A stretch of DNA of 64,000 nucleotides from Actinoplanes sichuanensis (GCF_033097365.1 NZ_AP028461.1:2976001-3040000), one strand, 5' to 3'; positions 51,138-59,897 are shown, counted from the stretch's first letter. A program made the numbers and translations. The notes: generated by a model not told the origin, from the sequence alone.

Positions 51138-51977
51138 TCAGCCCACGCCGTCGCCCCGAATTCCGGAGCGAGGCGGCGCGTCACGAAAGGACAGCCCGGC
51201 CGCCTCCATCGCCGCCCGCAGACGATCAAGGGCGTAGGGCCCGACTCCGTGCAGTGCCCGCACCTCACTCTCGGTGAGGCCGGCGACCTGCTCCAGACGG
51301 TGCAGACCACAAGCGGTGAGCGTACGGGTCGCGGCCGCGCCCAGGTGCGGCAGCGGGGTGCCCGGCTCCGGCTCCGGCCGGTCCACCGAGGATCGGGGAT
51401 GCCCCTCGTGGTCCAGCACGGCGGCACCACGCGCGGAGAGCCGGTAACCGATGTCGAGCGATTCGGTCAGGCCGCGTTCCTTCAGCTTGCGGACGTTCTG
51501 TTTGAACGCCGCAGTGTCGCGCCCCATCCGCTTCGCCAGGTCAGGTGCCCGGGTGGCCGGCATCTCGTCGATCAGCAGGAGGGTCTCCCGGGTCCAGGGC
51601 CCGGCCGGGGAGGACCGGTCGAGCCGGTCGAGCCACGCGACGATCGTGTCGATCTCCGCAGCGTCGGGCACCGCCTCACGCAGCGCGTGCCGCGGGTCGG
51701 CACCCGCATACCGCAACCCGACCCGGAACACCGGCCGGTCGGCGTGCAGACGGTCCAGCCCCTGCCGGAGCGCGGCGAGCGAAACCGCGCCGGCCCGGCG
51801 GGCCTCCGCGGCGGTCAGCGAACTCACCGGCACACGGTCGACCGACGTGACTTCCACCAACCCGATCGCGGTACGCATTCGAGTACCGACCTTGAGCCGA
51901 GGCCGTTCCCAGCGACGGAACGCCACATCGACATCACCGGCACGGATCGCCGCCAGTTCCGCGGGACGCAACAGCAT
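51138..51977 (-). CDS. ASCH-like and helix-hairpin-helix protein
   Basis: A 279-residue multidomain protein. Residues 1-55 resemble an ASCH/PUA-type domain (PAELAAIRAGDVDVAFRRWE then LKVGTRMRTAIGLVEVTSVD). The middle (about 115-185) is winged-helix-like with ATRAPDLAKRMGRDTAAFKQ. Residues 205-265 form a helix-hairpin-helix of the RNA-polymerase-alpha-CTD kind: LPHLGAAATRTLTACGLHRL then VRALHGVGPYALDRLRAAME. A nucleic-acid role is likely. It diverges from the MarR-GNAT gene across a palindrome at 52009-52028. Confidence 0.72.
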   Translation of the reverse strand: MLLRPAELAAIRAGDVDVAFRRWERPRLKVGTRMRTAIGLVEVTSVDRVPVSSLTAAEARRAGAVSLAALRQGLDRLHADRPVFRVGLRYAGADPRHALREAVPDAAEIDTIVAWLDRLDRSSPAGPWTRETLLLIDEMPATRAPDLAKRMGRDTAAFKQNVRKLKERGLTESLDIGYRLSARGAAVLDHEGHPRSSVDRPEPEPGTPLPHLGAAATRTLTACGLHRLEQVAGLTESEVRALHGVGPYALDRLRAAMEAAGLSFRDAPPRSGIRGDGVG

Positions 51978-52008
51978 GCCTCCAGTTCAGCACACCTGAC
52001 ACCAGAAT

Positions 52009-52028
52009 TATCTGACCTGGGTCAGATA
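52009..52028. promoter_or_regulatory. Perfect palindrome, probable MarR operator
   Basis: TATCTGACC-TG-GGTCAGATA has 9-base arms and a 2-base centre. It lies between divergent starts at 51977 and 52039, and its right edge overlaps the -10 TATTCT (52027-52032) of the MarR-GNAT gene, which has six bases to the ATG. Binding there would block that promoter. Confidence 0.85.
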
Positions 52029-52038
52029 TTCTCGGGAC

Positions 52039-52911
52039 ATGGAGCCGGACCTGATCGAGCAGATACGCGACTTCAACCGCTTCTACACCCAGCGCCTGGG
52101 CCTGCTCACCGATCGCTACCTCGGCAGTGACCGCGCCCTCGGACCGTCCCGGTTGCTCTGGGAGATCGGCGACCGGCGAGACCTCCGCGAGCTACGCGAC
52201 CGACTCGGACTCGACTCCGGCTACCTGAGCAGGCTCCTCCGTGGCCTGGAGGACCAAGACCTCGTCCGCGTCGTCCCCCACCCCCGCGACGGCCGCGCCA
52301 GGATCGCCGAGCTCACCGACGCCGGCCGACGCGAACGCGACACGCTCGACCAACGATCACGCGCCGACGTCGCCGCCCTGCTCGACGGACTCGGCCCCGA
52401 ACAACAGGAAGAACTCGCGGCCGCCCAGCACCGGATCCGGCGCCTGCTCCGCCTGGCCGCCATCACGATCACACCCGTGGCGACCGACGACCCGCAGGCG
52501 TGGCGGTGCCTGAAGCGGTACGCGGCCGAACTGGCGACCCTCTTCCCGGAGGGCTACGACCAGGCGACCCTGACCAGGCCCGACGACCTGACCGGCGGCC
52601 TGCTCCTGGCACGCGAACGCGACGAACCGGTCGGCTGCGGCGCCTGGGTCCGGCTCGATCCCCGTACCGCGGAGATCCGGCATTTGTGGATCGACACCCA
52701 CGCACGGGGTCTCGGCCTGGGCCGCCGCCTCCTGCACCACCTGGAATCAGACGCCGCCACCCACGGCGTCGACACCATCCGCCTCGGAACCCACCAGACG
52801 CTCAGCGAGGCGATAGCGCTCTACCGCAGCAGCGGCTACCAGCAGATCGACGCGTACGGCGACTCGCCGTACAACCAGCTCTCCTTCGAGAAACGGCTCA
52901 AGCCGAGTTGA
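52039..52911 (+). CDS. MarR regulator fused to a GNAT acetyltransferase
   Basis: A 290-residue fusion. Residues 1-145 are a MarR winged helix (RALGPSRLLWEIGDRRDLRE, LGLDSGYLSRLLRGLEDQDL, DGRARIAELTDAGRRERD). Residues 150-288 are a GNAT domain with the acetyl-CoA loop HLWIDTHARGLGLGRRLLHHL and late IALYRSSGYQQIDAYGDSPY. Similar bifunctional proteins are annotated in many bacteria. The message starts at the ATG (TATTCT six bases upstream). It likely represses itself and perhaps the divergent gene through the palindrome. Confidence 0.92.
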   Translation: MEPDLIEQIRDFNRFYTQRLGLLTDRYLGSDRALGPSRLLWEIGDRRDLRELRDRLGLDSGYLSRLLRGLEDQDLVRVVPHPRDGRARIAELTDAGRRERDTLDQRSRADVAALLDGLGPEQQEELAAAQHRIRRLLRLAAITITPVATDDPQAWRCLKRYAAELATLFPEGYDQATLTRPDDLTGGLLLARERDEPVGCGAWVRLDPRTAEIRHLWIDTHARGLGLGRRLLHHLESDAATHGVDTIRLGTHQTLSEAIALYRSSGYQQIDAYGDSPYNQLSFEKRLKPS

Positions 52912-53018
52912 CGTCATCCATCGCACCGGCCCTTTGGTGAACGGCCCGTCGCCGGCGTGGCGCCGCACGACATGATCATTCTTGGCGGGCCCGCGAGGGG
53001 TGCGGCATGGAGGTGAAG

Positions 53019-53630
53019 ATGGACGAGCAAAGCGACGTGACCCGGCCCGGTGTACGCTCGCGACGAATGCGGTGGCTACTCGCCATCGGCACCGTAGCCC
53101 TCATCGCCGTGCTCGCATCCGGCCTCGTGTGGTGGGGCAGTCCTCGGATGGCCGAGGGCAGCGTGACCGGCCCGGGGGCCGGCATGACCTGGGCCAACGA
53201 CGGCGTGACGGACACCCGCCTGGTGGCGCGCGGCCGGCCGGTCGCGACGTTGACCGCCACGTTCAGCCTCCGCAACGACGGTCGGCTGCCCTTCACCGTG
53301 CACGGCCTCGACGTCTCCGACACGATCGCCTGGTTCAAGAAGCAGCAGGTCACGTTCGTGCCGGGCGTTTCGGGTTTCCAGGACGATACGACCCGCCAGA
53401 CGTCGGTGACGCTGGATCCCGGGCAGGAGACGACCGTCCTGTGGTCGCTGGACACGGCGTGCCAGCCCACCATGGCCGAGAACAGCTACATGACCATCGA
53501 CGCCCTACGGTTCAGAGTGAGCTGGTGGGGCCTCACGACAACTCGGGACCTCCCGCTGGACCGACCCCTCACCTTCGTCGGCGACGACAAGCCGCAACCC
53601 CTCCCGGGCGCCGAATGCGCCGGCAACTGA
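53019..53630 (+). CDS. Membrane-anchored extracytoplasmic protein
   Basis: A 203-residue protein: cytoplasmic basic start, one membrane helix (WLLAIGTVALIAVLASGLVWW) and a beta-rich outer domain (RPVATLTATFSLRNDGRLPF, TRQTSVTLDPGQETTVLWSL) with two Cys residues that could pair. The outer part looks immunoglobulin-like. GGAGGTGA directly precedes ATG 53019; the ATG at 53007 overlaps that ribosome-binding site and is unlikely. Function unknown. Confidence 0.78.
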   Translation: MDEQSDVTRPGVRSRRMRWLLAIGTVALIAVLASGLVWWGSPRMAEGSVTGPGAGMTWANDGVTDTRLVARGRPVATLTATFSLRNDGRLPFTVHGLDVSDTIAWFKKQQVTFVPGVSGFQDDTTRQTSVTLDPGQETTVLWSLDTACQPTMAENSYMTIDALRFRVSWWGLTTTRDLPLDRPLTFVGDDKPQPLPGAECAGN

Positions 53631-53681
53631 GCGACGGCAGCGGTCGGCATGAGCGCGGACTGTGGCAGAAGCGGATGCCGA

Positions 53682-54614
53682 TCAGTCTCGCCGGCCGTTG
53701 ACCAGATGGATGTGCCGTAGGCCGGGACTGAAGGCGGCGACGTGGTTCGTGGTGCCGTGGTGAGGCTTGGACGGCGTGAACCGGCCTTCGGTGACGGCGG
53801 CGTCGTAGGCACCTCCGTAGGGATACTCTGCCAGGATGCCGGTCACACCGTGCTCAGCCGCCCAGGCGAGCCCGGCCTCGTCTGTCTCGAAGACGGCGGA
53901 GGCGTATCGTGCCTGTTCGCCGTGAAAGATCCACACGGTCGGGCGCAGCCGACTCTGCCGGCCGGTGCCGGGCCGGCGACGCTCGCCTTCCGGGGTGAAC
54001 GAGAACGAACCAGGGAAATCGCCCGGTCGATGGCGCACGGCGAACACCACCGGTTCCGGATGCCGCCCCTCGGCGCCGTCGTTTGCGAACGTGTTCCACA
54101 GATGGAGACAGAGCAGTTCGTCGTTCGGACTCGCCGTGGCGTAGCAGAGCGTTTTGGGCGAGAGGGGATTGGTGCCGCCGATCCACAGCGACGGTGCGCC
54201 GAACCTGTCGACGGCCTCGGAAAGCGTCCGGTCTTCGGTGACCCAGTCGCCGATGTCGGCGGCCAACCGTTGATACTCGGCTGCTGACAAGGTCCGATCC
54301 AGGTCGAGCCAGCCGCATCGATGGGCGATGCCGGCGTAGATCGATGCGGTGGCCTCACGCAACCCGTCTGCCGGCAGCACGTCGCGGTAAGCGCCCTGCA
54401 CTCCGGTGGCGGTGAAGGCGTGACGTTCCCGGAGCCCGGCGAACTCTGCGGCCCACCGCGTCGAGTTGCCGTCGACGGCAGCCATCGCACCCAGCAGTAA
54501 CTGCTCGGCCGTCTCGTCACGGCCGTACATACCGGGCCGTCGGAGCACCGCGTTCACGTGCTTCCGATGATGCTGACGCGCCTCACCCAGAATCGAATCT
54601 TCACCGCCGCTCAT
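53682..54614 (-). CDS. Hypothetical protein with DUF7710-like C-terminus
   Basis: A 310-residue soluble protein. The N-terminal 180 residues are helical and uncharacterised. The last 85 residues (RPTVWIFHGEQARYASAVFE, EHGVTGILAEYPYGGAYDAA, EGRFTPSKPHH) follow the pattern of the small DUF7710 module (a short alpha/beta fold with a closing YD..AxxxGxF). That assignment is from memory of the pattern only. Function unknown. Confidence 0.65.
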   Translation of the reverse strand: MSGGEDSILGEARQHHRKHVNAVLRRPGMYGRDETAEQLLLGAMAAVDGNSTRWAAEFAGLRERHAFTATGVQGAYRDVLPADGLREATASIYAGIAHRCGWLDLDRTLSAAEYQRLAADIGDWVTEDRTLSEAVDRFGAPSLWIGGTNPLSPKTLCYATASPNDELLCLHLWNTFANDGAEGRHPEPVVFAVRHRPGDFPGSFSFTPEGERRRPGTGRQSRLRPTVWIFHGEQARYASAVFETDEAGLAWAAEHGVTGILAEYPYGGAYDAAVTEGRFTPSKPHHGTTNHVAAFSPGLRHIHLVNGRRD

Positions 54615-54655
54615 TGCCGTCGATCATGTCATTCAACCTTCTCCGCTACATCCAC

Positions 54656-55126
54656 TCATCGGATTCGACGTGCGTCGACGGCCTGTAAGGCTTCGTCGGG
54701 GCTGTCGAACAGCCACTCGGCAGGGTCTTCGCCCATTTCCATGGCTACCAGGGTGGTCATGGCCCGGCGGCAGGTGTCGGAGACCACGACCGCGGGATCG
54801 ACGCCGCGGACGATCACGTCGTTCAGCACTGTGGCCATCATGTCGCCCGAGCGGTAGTCGAGTTCGCGCAGGTCCAGCACCACCCCGGCCGGGGCGAACG
54901 CCCGCACGGCGAGGGCGAGCACGGCCCGCATGAACACGGCGTCGCCGCTGCCCGCGCCGTACGTGCCGGTGAAGGCCACCAGCAGCAACTCGTCGCGCGT
55001 CGACGCATCGCTGCGCCGGGCGGTCGCGAAACGGCACTGCAGAGCGCTGAGTTCACTGAGACACCGTGCGGAAACGACGAACGAGGACACCGCGCGATCA
55101 TCCCCGGCCGTACCCTCGTCTACCAC
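54656..55126 (-). CDS. Hypothetical small protein, STAS-like character
   Basis: A 156-residue protein. The alternating strands and helices, with AFAPAGVVLDLRELDYRSGD in the middle and LNDVIVRGVDPAVVVSDTCR later, resemble the core of STAS/anti-anti-sigma domains, but the conserved phospho-Ser region is not clear. Codon and base use are native. The start could also be the GTG 12 codons downstream. Function not assigned. Confidence 0.55.
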   Translation of the reverse strand: MVDEGTAGDDRAVSSFVVSARCLSELSALQCRFATARRSDASTRDELLLVAFTGTYGAGSGDAVFMRAVLALAVRAFAPAGVVLDLRELDYRSGDMMATVLNDVIVRGVDPAVVVSDTCRRAMTTLVAMEMGEDPAEWLFDSPDEALQAVDARRIR

Positions 55127-55221
55127 GTCGGGCTCGGCTCGCTCCAGGACGACGATTTCGCCATCACCGCCGCCACCTCCGAGACCTGGGCGAACGGCGG
55201 CTTCCCGCTACCACCCGACCT

Positions 55222-56172
55222 TCAAGCGTGATCCTCCACGGCGACCGCCACGTCGTACAGCAGGCGCCGCAGCCACACCACGGCCGGATCGTTCTCGCGC
55301 CGCGGATGCCAATGCGCCGCCTCGGTGATGTGCACGGTCGGTAGGGGAGTCCGGGCGATCACCAGGTCCAGGATGTCCAGGCACCGCCGCGCCAGCCGAG
55401 ACGGCACGAACGCGCACATGCCCGTCCCGCCGACCGCGAACGGCAGCGTCAACAGGCTGGTGACCTGCACCAACACGGTCCGATCGGCGAGCCCGTGCTG
55501 CTCCAGCGTCACCTCCAACGGCCGCCGCCGGCTGCCCGCGGCGGTGAACTGGGCGACCGCATGCGGCATGGCCCGCAGATCGGCCAGCCCGAGCGCCCCG
55601 TCCACCAGCCGCGGATGATTCCGGGCCACGACACACACCAGATGGTCGGTGAAGACCGGCTGGGTACGCCCGGGAAAGTCGTACCCGAGCGGCCCCACGA
55701 TCAGATCCCGCCGCATCAGCTGCGACTCGAACTGCTCGCGCCCCACCTCCAGCGGATCCAACGCCAGCGAACACCCCGGCGCCCGCTGCGCGACCAGCCG
55801 GGTGAGCGGCTCGGCGAGCACCGTCATCGCATACTCCGACATGCTCACCCCGAACCGGTGGGTGCTGGCCGCCGCATCGAACTCCCGCTGCGCGCCGAGC
55901 AGCGCCTCCGCCGCCTCCACGGCCTCGGCCACGACCGGACGTAACCGGCCGGCGAGCGGACTCAACACGAAGCCGCGCCCCTCCCGTACCAGAAGCTCGT
56001 CGTCGAAATGTTTTCGCAGCCGCGTGAGCGCGCCGCTCATCGCCGACTGGCTCATCGTCATCCGGTCGCCGGCGTGGGTCAGGTTGCGTTCCTCCAGCAG
56101 CGCATGCAGGGAGAGCAACAGGTTGGCGTCGACTTCCCGCAGCCGTTCCTTCACCCGTTTAGTGTCGGGCAC
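55222..56172 (-). CDS. LysR-family transcriptional regulator (first of a divergent pair)
   Basis: A 316-residue LysR regulator of the NodD-like branch. The winged helix is LLLSLHALLEERNLTHAGDR, MTMSQSAMSGALTRLRKHFD and DELLVREGRGFVLSPLA. The effector domain follows, with FGVSMSEYAMTVLAEPLTRL and FTDHLVCVVARNHPRL. It starts at GTG 56172, 14 bases from the start of its divergent paralogue at 56187. The two share domain order and many residues. No structural gene lies between them, so each may regulate the other or distant targets. Confidence 0.92.
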   Translation of the reverse strand: MPDTKRVKERLREVDANLLLSLHALLEERNLTHAGDRMTMSQSAMSGALTRLRKHFDDELLVREGRGFVLSPLAGRLRPVVAEAVEAAEALLGAQREFDAAASTHRFGVSMSEYAMTVLAEPLTRLVAQRAPGCSLALDPLEVGREQFESQLMRRDLIVGPLGYDFPGRTQPVFTDHLVCVVARNHPRLVDGALGLADLRAMPHAVAQFTAAGSRRRPLEVTLEQHGLADRTVLVQVTSLLTLPFAVGGTGMCAFVPSRLARRCLDILDLVIARTPLPTVHITEAAHWHPRRENDPAVVWLRRLLYDVAVAVEDHA

Positions 56173-56186
56173 AAGGAGGCCATGGG

Positions 56187-57122
56187 ATGACGTTGGGCGG
56201 TACCGATCTCAATCTTCTGCTCTTTCTGCGTGTGCTGCTGGAGGAGGGCAACGTGACCCGCGCCGGTGCCCGGCTCGACGTCGGCCAGCCCGCGATGAGC
56301 GCCGCCCTGGCCAAACTGCGCCGCCGGTTCGACGACGAGCTTCTGGTCCGGGCCGGCCGCGACTACGAGTTGACCCCGTTCGCCCGCGATTTACTGCCAG
56401 AAGTGCAGCATGCGGTACGGCTGATGGCCCGCGCCCTGGACGTCGAGGGCCGATTCGACGCCTCCACCAGCGAACGTTCGTTCCGGCTGGGGATGAGCGA
56501 CTACGCGATCGCGGTGATGCACGAGCCCCTGGTCCGCCTGCTGAGTGCGACCGCGCCGGGGGTACGGCTGGTGATCGAGCACCTGGGCCCGAACGCCCGT
56601 ACATCGGAACGCATCCTGTTCGAACACGACGCCCTGATCGCCCCGCTCGGTTTCGGCTTCCCCGGCGAGTCCCGGCCGCTGTGGCGTGACCGGATGGTGG
56701 TGATCGCCGACCGCCGTAACTCCCGGCTCACCGGCGGCCGCCTGACCCTGGACGACCTGGCCGTCCTACCGCATGCGGTGGCCGCGTTCGGCCCCGGCAT
56801 CCTCACCCCGGTCGACCGGGTCTTCGGCGAGGTCGGCATCGACCGGCGCGTCGTCCTGCAGGTGTCCGGTTTCCTGCCGCTGGCGTTCGTGATCGAGGGC
56901 ACCGAGATGGTCGCCGTGGTCCCGGAGCGGCTGGCCCGCATGCACCTGGCCGACGGCGGCCCGATCACCGTGGTCGAGCCCCCGTTCGGCGAGGTGGTCC
57001 TGGCCGAGGGCTACTGGTTCGCCGCCGACCGCCTCTCCGACCCGGCCCACCGCTGGCTCTTCACCCAACTCGACCACCTCGCCGCCGAGCTGGCCCAGCC
57101 GCCGGCGCCACGACCCTGCTGA
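56187..57122 (+). CDS. LysR-family transcriptional regulator (second of a divergent pair)
   Basis: A 311-residue LysR regulator paralogous to the gene at 56172. The winged helix is LLLFLRVLLEEGNVTRAGAR, LDVGQPAMSAALAKLRRRFD and DELLVRAGRDYELTPFA; the effector domain begins FRLGMSDYAIAVMHEPLVRL, which lines up with FGVSMSEYAMTVLAEPLTRL in its twin. AGGAGG precedes the ATG by seven bases. The closely spaced start region must contain both promoters and any LysR box (T-N11-A). Confidence 0.92.
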   Translation: MTLGGTDLNLLLFLRVLLEEGNVTRAGARLDVGQPAMSAALAKLRRRFDDELLVRAGRDYELTPFARDLLPEVQHAVRLMARALDVEGRFDASTSERSFRLGMSDYAIAVMHEPLVRLLSATAPGVRLVIEHLGPNARTSERILFEHDALIAPLGFGFPGESRPLWRDRMVVIADRRNSRLTGGRLTLDDLAVLPHAVAAFGPGILTPVDRVFGEVGIDRRVVLQVSGFLPLAFVIEGTEMVAVVPERLARMHLADGGPITVVEPPFGEVVLAEGYWFAADRLSDPAHRWLFTQLDHLAAELAQPPAPRPC

Positions 57123-57255
57123 CTCAGCCGCCGATGGAAGCCTGCAGGTCGGCATACCACGTACCGTTCGGATCGAGCATGTCGGACAGCGGAGCCGGAG
57201 CGATGCGGCGGAATTCCGTTGATCGGCCCCGACCCTTCCCAGGATCCTGGGCCTC

Positions 57256-57807
57256 GTGCTGCCCAGCGAAATGCCGATCCTGTCTCTGGGGCCGATCCGG
57301 CTGCGCCCCTTCCGGGAAGCGGATGCCGAGGCGGTGATGTCAGTGGCCGCCGATCCGTTGATCCCCTTGATCACCAGCGTCCCGGTGAGCGGCCATCACG
57401 CCGATGCCCTGGACTTCATCAAGCGCCAGCACGAGCGGCTTTCCTCGGGCGCCGGATACTCGTTCGCCATAGCCGATGCCGTCGGGGACCAGGCTGCCGG
57501 CCAGATCGGGTTGTGGCTGCACGACTATCGACATGGCCGAGCCGGCATCGGCTACTGGCTCACGCCGCAGTATCGCGGACGTGGTTACGCGTCAGCTGCG
57601 TTGTGCGCCTTGACCCGATGGGCATGGACACTTCCCGGTATCGCCCGCCTCGAGCTCTACGTCGAGCCCTGGAACGAATCCTCCTGGCGAACGGCCGAAC
57701 GCGCCGGCTTTCAGCGTGAAGGGCTCCTCCGTAGCTGGCAGCCGGTCGCACACGAACGCCGCGACATGTACATGTACAGCCTTCTGGCCACCGACGTCCC
57801 GGCCTGA
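57256..57807 (+). CDS. GNAT-family N-acetyltransferase (RimJ/RimL-like)
   Basis: A 183-residue acetyltransferase. The opening PIRLRPFREADAEAVMSVAA is typical of the RimJ/RimL group. The acetyl-CoA binding motif A is GIGYWLTPQYRGRGYASAAL, and ARLELYVEPWNESSWRTAER with AGFQREGLLRSW completes motif B. GTG 57256 is chosen; ATG 57271 is nearly as good. Substrate (ribosomal protein or small molecule) unknown. Confidence 0.9.
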   Translation: MLPSEMPILSLGPIRLRPFREADAEAVMSVAADPLIPLITSVPVSGHHADALDFIKRQHERLSSGAGYSFAIADAVGDQAAGQIGLWLHDYRHGRAGIGYWLTPQYRGRGYASAALCALTRWAWTLPGIARLELYVEPWNESSWRTAERAGFQREGLLRSWQPVAHERRDMYMYSLLATDVPA

Positions 57808-57905
57808 GCGTCATCAGCCAGCGGGCGGGTACCTTCCAACGAGTCCCGCGCAGCGTGGCAGGCGGTCCGGAAATCCATTGATGCGGGAAGGTCGTCCCGG
57901 AATAA

Positions 57906-58412
57906 ATGATCATCATCCCGGATCTGCTGCTGTCATTGCTGCGGCAGGTCGACGAGGACCTCGCCGCGGTCTTGGCTCTCGACTATGCCGAGCAGTCGCT
58001 TCGGACGGTGGGGCACCTTCTCCCGGCCGAGCTCCTGGAAGCATCGGTTGCCTACCTGGATGCCGCGCGGGGCTTCGTGGAGAGCGCCGAAGTGGATTCG
58101 TTGAAGTCTGCACACGAGCGTTTCTTCGACGTTCGGTCGCATGCCGAGGGGCTGCCCGCAACGGCGTCGTGGATAGCCGCGATCGCCGTCTCAGCTGCCT
58201 GTCAGAGAGGCATGGAGGAATCAGGGATGATCTCCCGGAACCGCTACCAGCCGACGGTTCTCGACGTAGCCGCGGAGGCTCAGAAGCTTGCCGGCCTACT
58301 CGCCGCCGGTGCTGAGGCGTCCCGCAGTCTCCGGTGGGAGGCGGCGCGGCGGCAACTGGTCCTGCTCATCGAAGCGGTGCGCCCGCCAAACCGAAACCCG
58401 CGTTCGCCGTAA
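57906..58412 (+). CDS. Hypothetical helical protein
   Basis: A 168-residue, mostly helical protein (VDEDLAAVLALDYAEQSLRT, ELLEASVAYLDAARGFVESA, ASWIAAIAVSAACQRGMEES). Its repeating helices resemble small families annotated as putative immunity proteins, a weak call. No toxin is adjacent. The ATG has only a poor ribosome-binding site. Codon use here is less G/C-biased than in the genes to its left. Confidence 0.55.
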   Translation: MIIIPDLLLSLLRQVDEDLAAVLALDYAEQSLRTVGHLLPAELLEASVAYLDAARGFVESAEVDSLKSAHERFFDVRSHAEGLPATASWIAAIAVSAACQRGMEESGMISRNRYQPTVLDVAAEAQKLAGLLAAGAEASRSLRWEAARRQLVLLIEAVRPPNRNPRSP

Positions 58413-58640
58413 CCTTCTCCAAGAGGTGGAGTTCAGCGCCGACATCCGCAGGGGGCATCAGGACCGTAACTCCGGCTGCTCGGGCTGCGGCGCCAGCCTG
58501 GCGCGCCCGCCGATCAAACACACTATCGGCGGCAGATCCGTATATGCGGCGCAGCAAACGAAGGTTAGCTGTGCAGGACCACTAGAATGATTCGGGCGGC
58601 ACGTTTGCCACCCAGACGAACAACCCTCCACACTGTTTCG

Positions 58641-59120
58641 GTGAAGGACTACGTTCCTCTTGTGGTCGCGGCCGTGGCAGCCATGACCGCCCTCGTGGGG
58701 TACCTGCTCAACGGCGCCGCTGGTCGTCGAACGGAACGCATGCGTCGCTACGCCGATGCCCTCGACGCCGCCGAGCGTTATCAACAACTTCCCTATACTT
58801 TCCGCCGACGGCACAACGAGACGGCGGAGATCCGCGACGAGTTGGCACGGATGCTCGCCGACGTCCAGGTGGCATTGGCGTTCCACCGTCGCTGGCTTCG
58901 TATGGACGCCGCCGAACTCGGCGATGCTTACGACGCCCTGGTTGACAAGATCCAGCTCAAGAACAAGACCTTCCGCAAGGAAGCCCTCATCGCGCCACCC
59001 GCCGGCAAGGATGTGGAAATTGAGGTCAGCCCGGGGCACCAATATGACCAGGCCGCCGAACGCGACGAGTGCATTCGCCGAATGCAGAAGTATCTGCGCC
59101 TCTCGCGCAACATCTTGTGA
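58641..59120 (+). CDS. Hypothetical membrane-anchored helical protein
   Basis: A 159-residue protein with an N-terminal membrane helix (YVPLVVAAVAAMTALVGYLL) and a charged helical region (RRTERMRRYADALDAAERYQ, RDELARMLADVQVALAFHRR). I use GTG 58641; the longer frame upstream has no similarity. The 228-base gap before it (58413-58640) holds no supported gene. Function unknown; the single anchor plus helical bundle recalls the gene at 44027. Confidence 0.65.
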   Translation: MKDYVPLVVAAVAAMTALVGYLLNGAAGRRTERMRRYADALDAAERYQQLPYTFRRRHNETAEIRDELARMLADVQVALAFHRRWLRMDAAELGDAYDALVDKIQLKNKTFRKEALIAPPAGKDVEIEVSPGHQYDQAAERDECIRRMQKYLRLSRNIL

Positions 59121-59198
59121 GGCCCACGTTCCGTTCTACGTCAGACGTATAGAACTGGGTGACTCACGTTCGCCGCTACGCACGATCGGCGGCAGAGA

Positions 59199-59840
59199 TC
59201 AGTGTGTTGACTTGTGCTGAGTCGTGGTAGCGGTCGTGCCGGTCGACGGGTCAAGCGGATCGCGGTCCGGTGGCGGATAGCCGGCGGGCTCGTATAGCTG
59301 GGTAAACAGCAACAGCTCAGTGACGCGATGCCCGGTCGGTCTGCGCGCCGGGTCGTTGAGCCGGTCGTCGTAGCGGCTCAACACGGCGCGGATGTCCTGC
59401 ACCATGGCACGAATCTCGTCTGCGGTGGCATAGACGAGGGCCTGCGATCCGCCCAGAACCTCCAGCCAGTCGGGAGCCTGGCCATGCCGCGCTGCTTGCA
59501 TCCTCTGGATGCGGCCGATCCACTGTTGGATCAGCACGTCCGACAAAGCGCGGGCGGCCATGGTGTCCTGCTCGTTCTCCTGAACGTCGGAGATGACCAG
59601 AGGCATTGACAGTGCACGCCAGGGGCGGCGACGGCCCGGCCCGGTACCGGCCTGCTCGACGAAACCGAACCGTGCCAGGGTTCGCAGATGAAAGGCGCAG
59701 TTGGTAGGGGTCACCCGAACGATCTCGCTGGCTTCGGTAGCGGTGAGTGTGTCGTGGATGTGCAGCGCTTCCAGCAACGCGATACGCGTGGGATGAGCCA
59801 GCGCGCGCATGGCCGCCGAACCGAGCTGACGTGACGACAC
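59199..59840 (-). CDS. ArsR-type helix-turn-helix regulator
   Basis: A 213-residue regulator. The winged helix is LGSAAMRALAHPTRIALLEA, LTATEASEIVRVTPTNCAFH and LRTLARFGFVEQAGTGPGRR, as in ArsR-type repressors that do not bind metal. The C-terminal 110 residues are helical and may bind a small ligand. GAGAGG precedes GTG 59840. It is divergent from the alpha/beta hydrolase, with the palindrome TTGTTTCGAAACAA (59859-59872) between them. Confidence 0.88.
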   Translation of the reverse strand: MSSRQLGSAAMRALAHPTRIALLEALHIHDTLTATEASEIVRVTPTNCAFHLRTLARFGFVEQAGTGPGRRRPWRALSMPLVISDVQENEQDTMAARALSDVLIQQWIGRIQRMQAARHGQAPDWLEVLGGSQALVYATADEIRAMVQDIRAVLSRYDDRLNDPARRPTGHRVTELLLFTQLYEPAGYPPPDRDPLDPSTGTTATTTQHKSTH

Positions 59841-59858
59841 GGCACCCTCTCAGAGGAC

Positions 59859-59872
59859 TTGTTTCGAAACAA
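59859..59872. promoter_or_regulatory. 14-bp perfect palindrome, probable ArsR-type operator
   Basis: TTGTTTCGAAACAA lies 18 bases upstream of the ArsR-type start and about 25-50 bases upstream of the hydrolase start. Its position in the divergent promoter region fits repression of both genes by the adjacent regulator. Confidence 0.75.
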
Positions 59873-59897
59873 CTCTTTCGAGAGCATAACCGTATCG

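Noticed and set aside
57124..57222. Minus-strand tail that reads FRRIAPAPLSDMLDPNGTWY and ends in a stop, looking like the C-terminus of a lost gene
   Set aside because: No longer coding context or family could be found upstream of it; too short to call a pseudogene.
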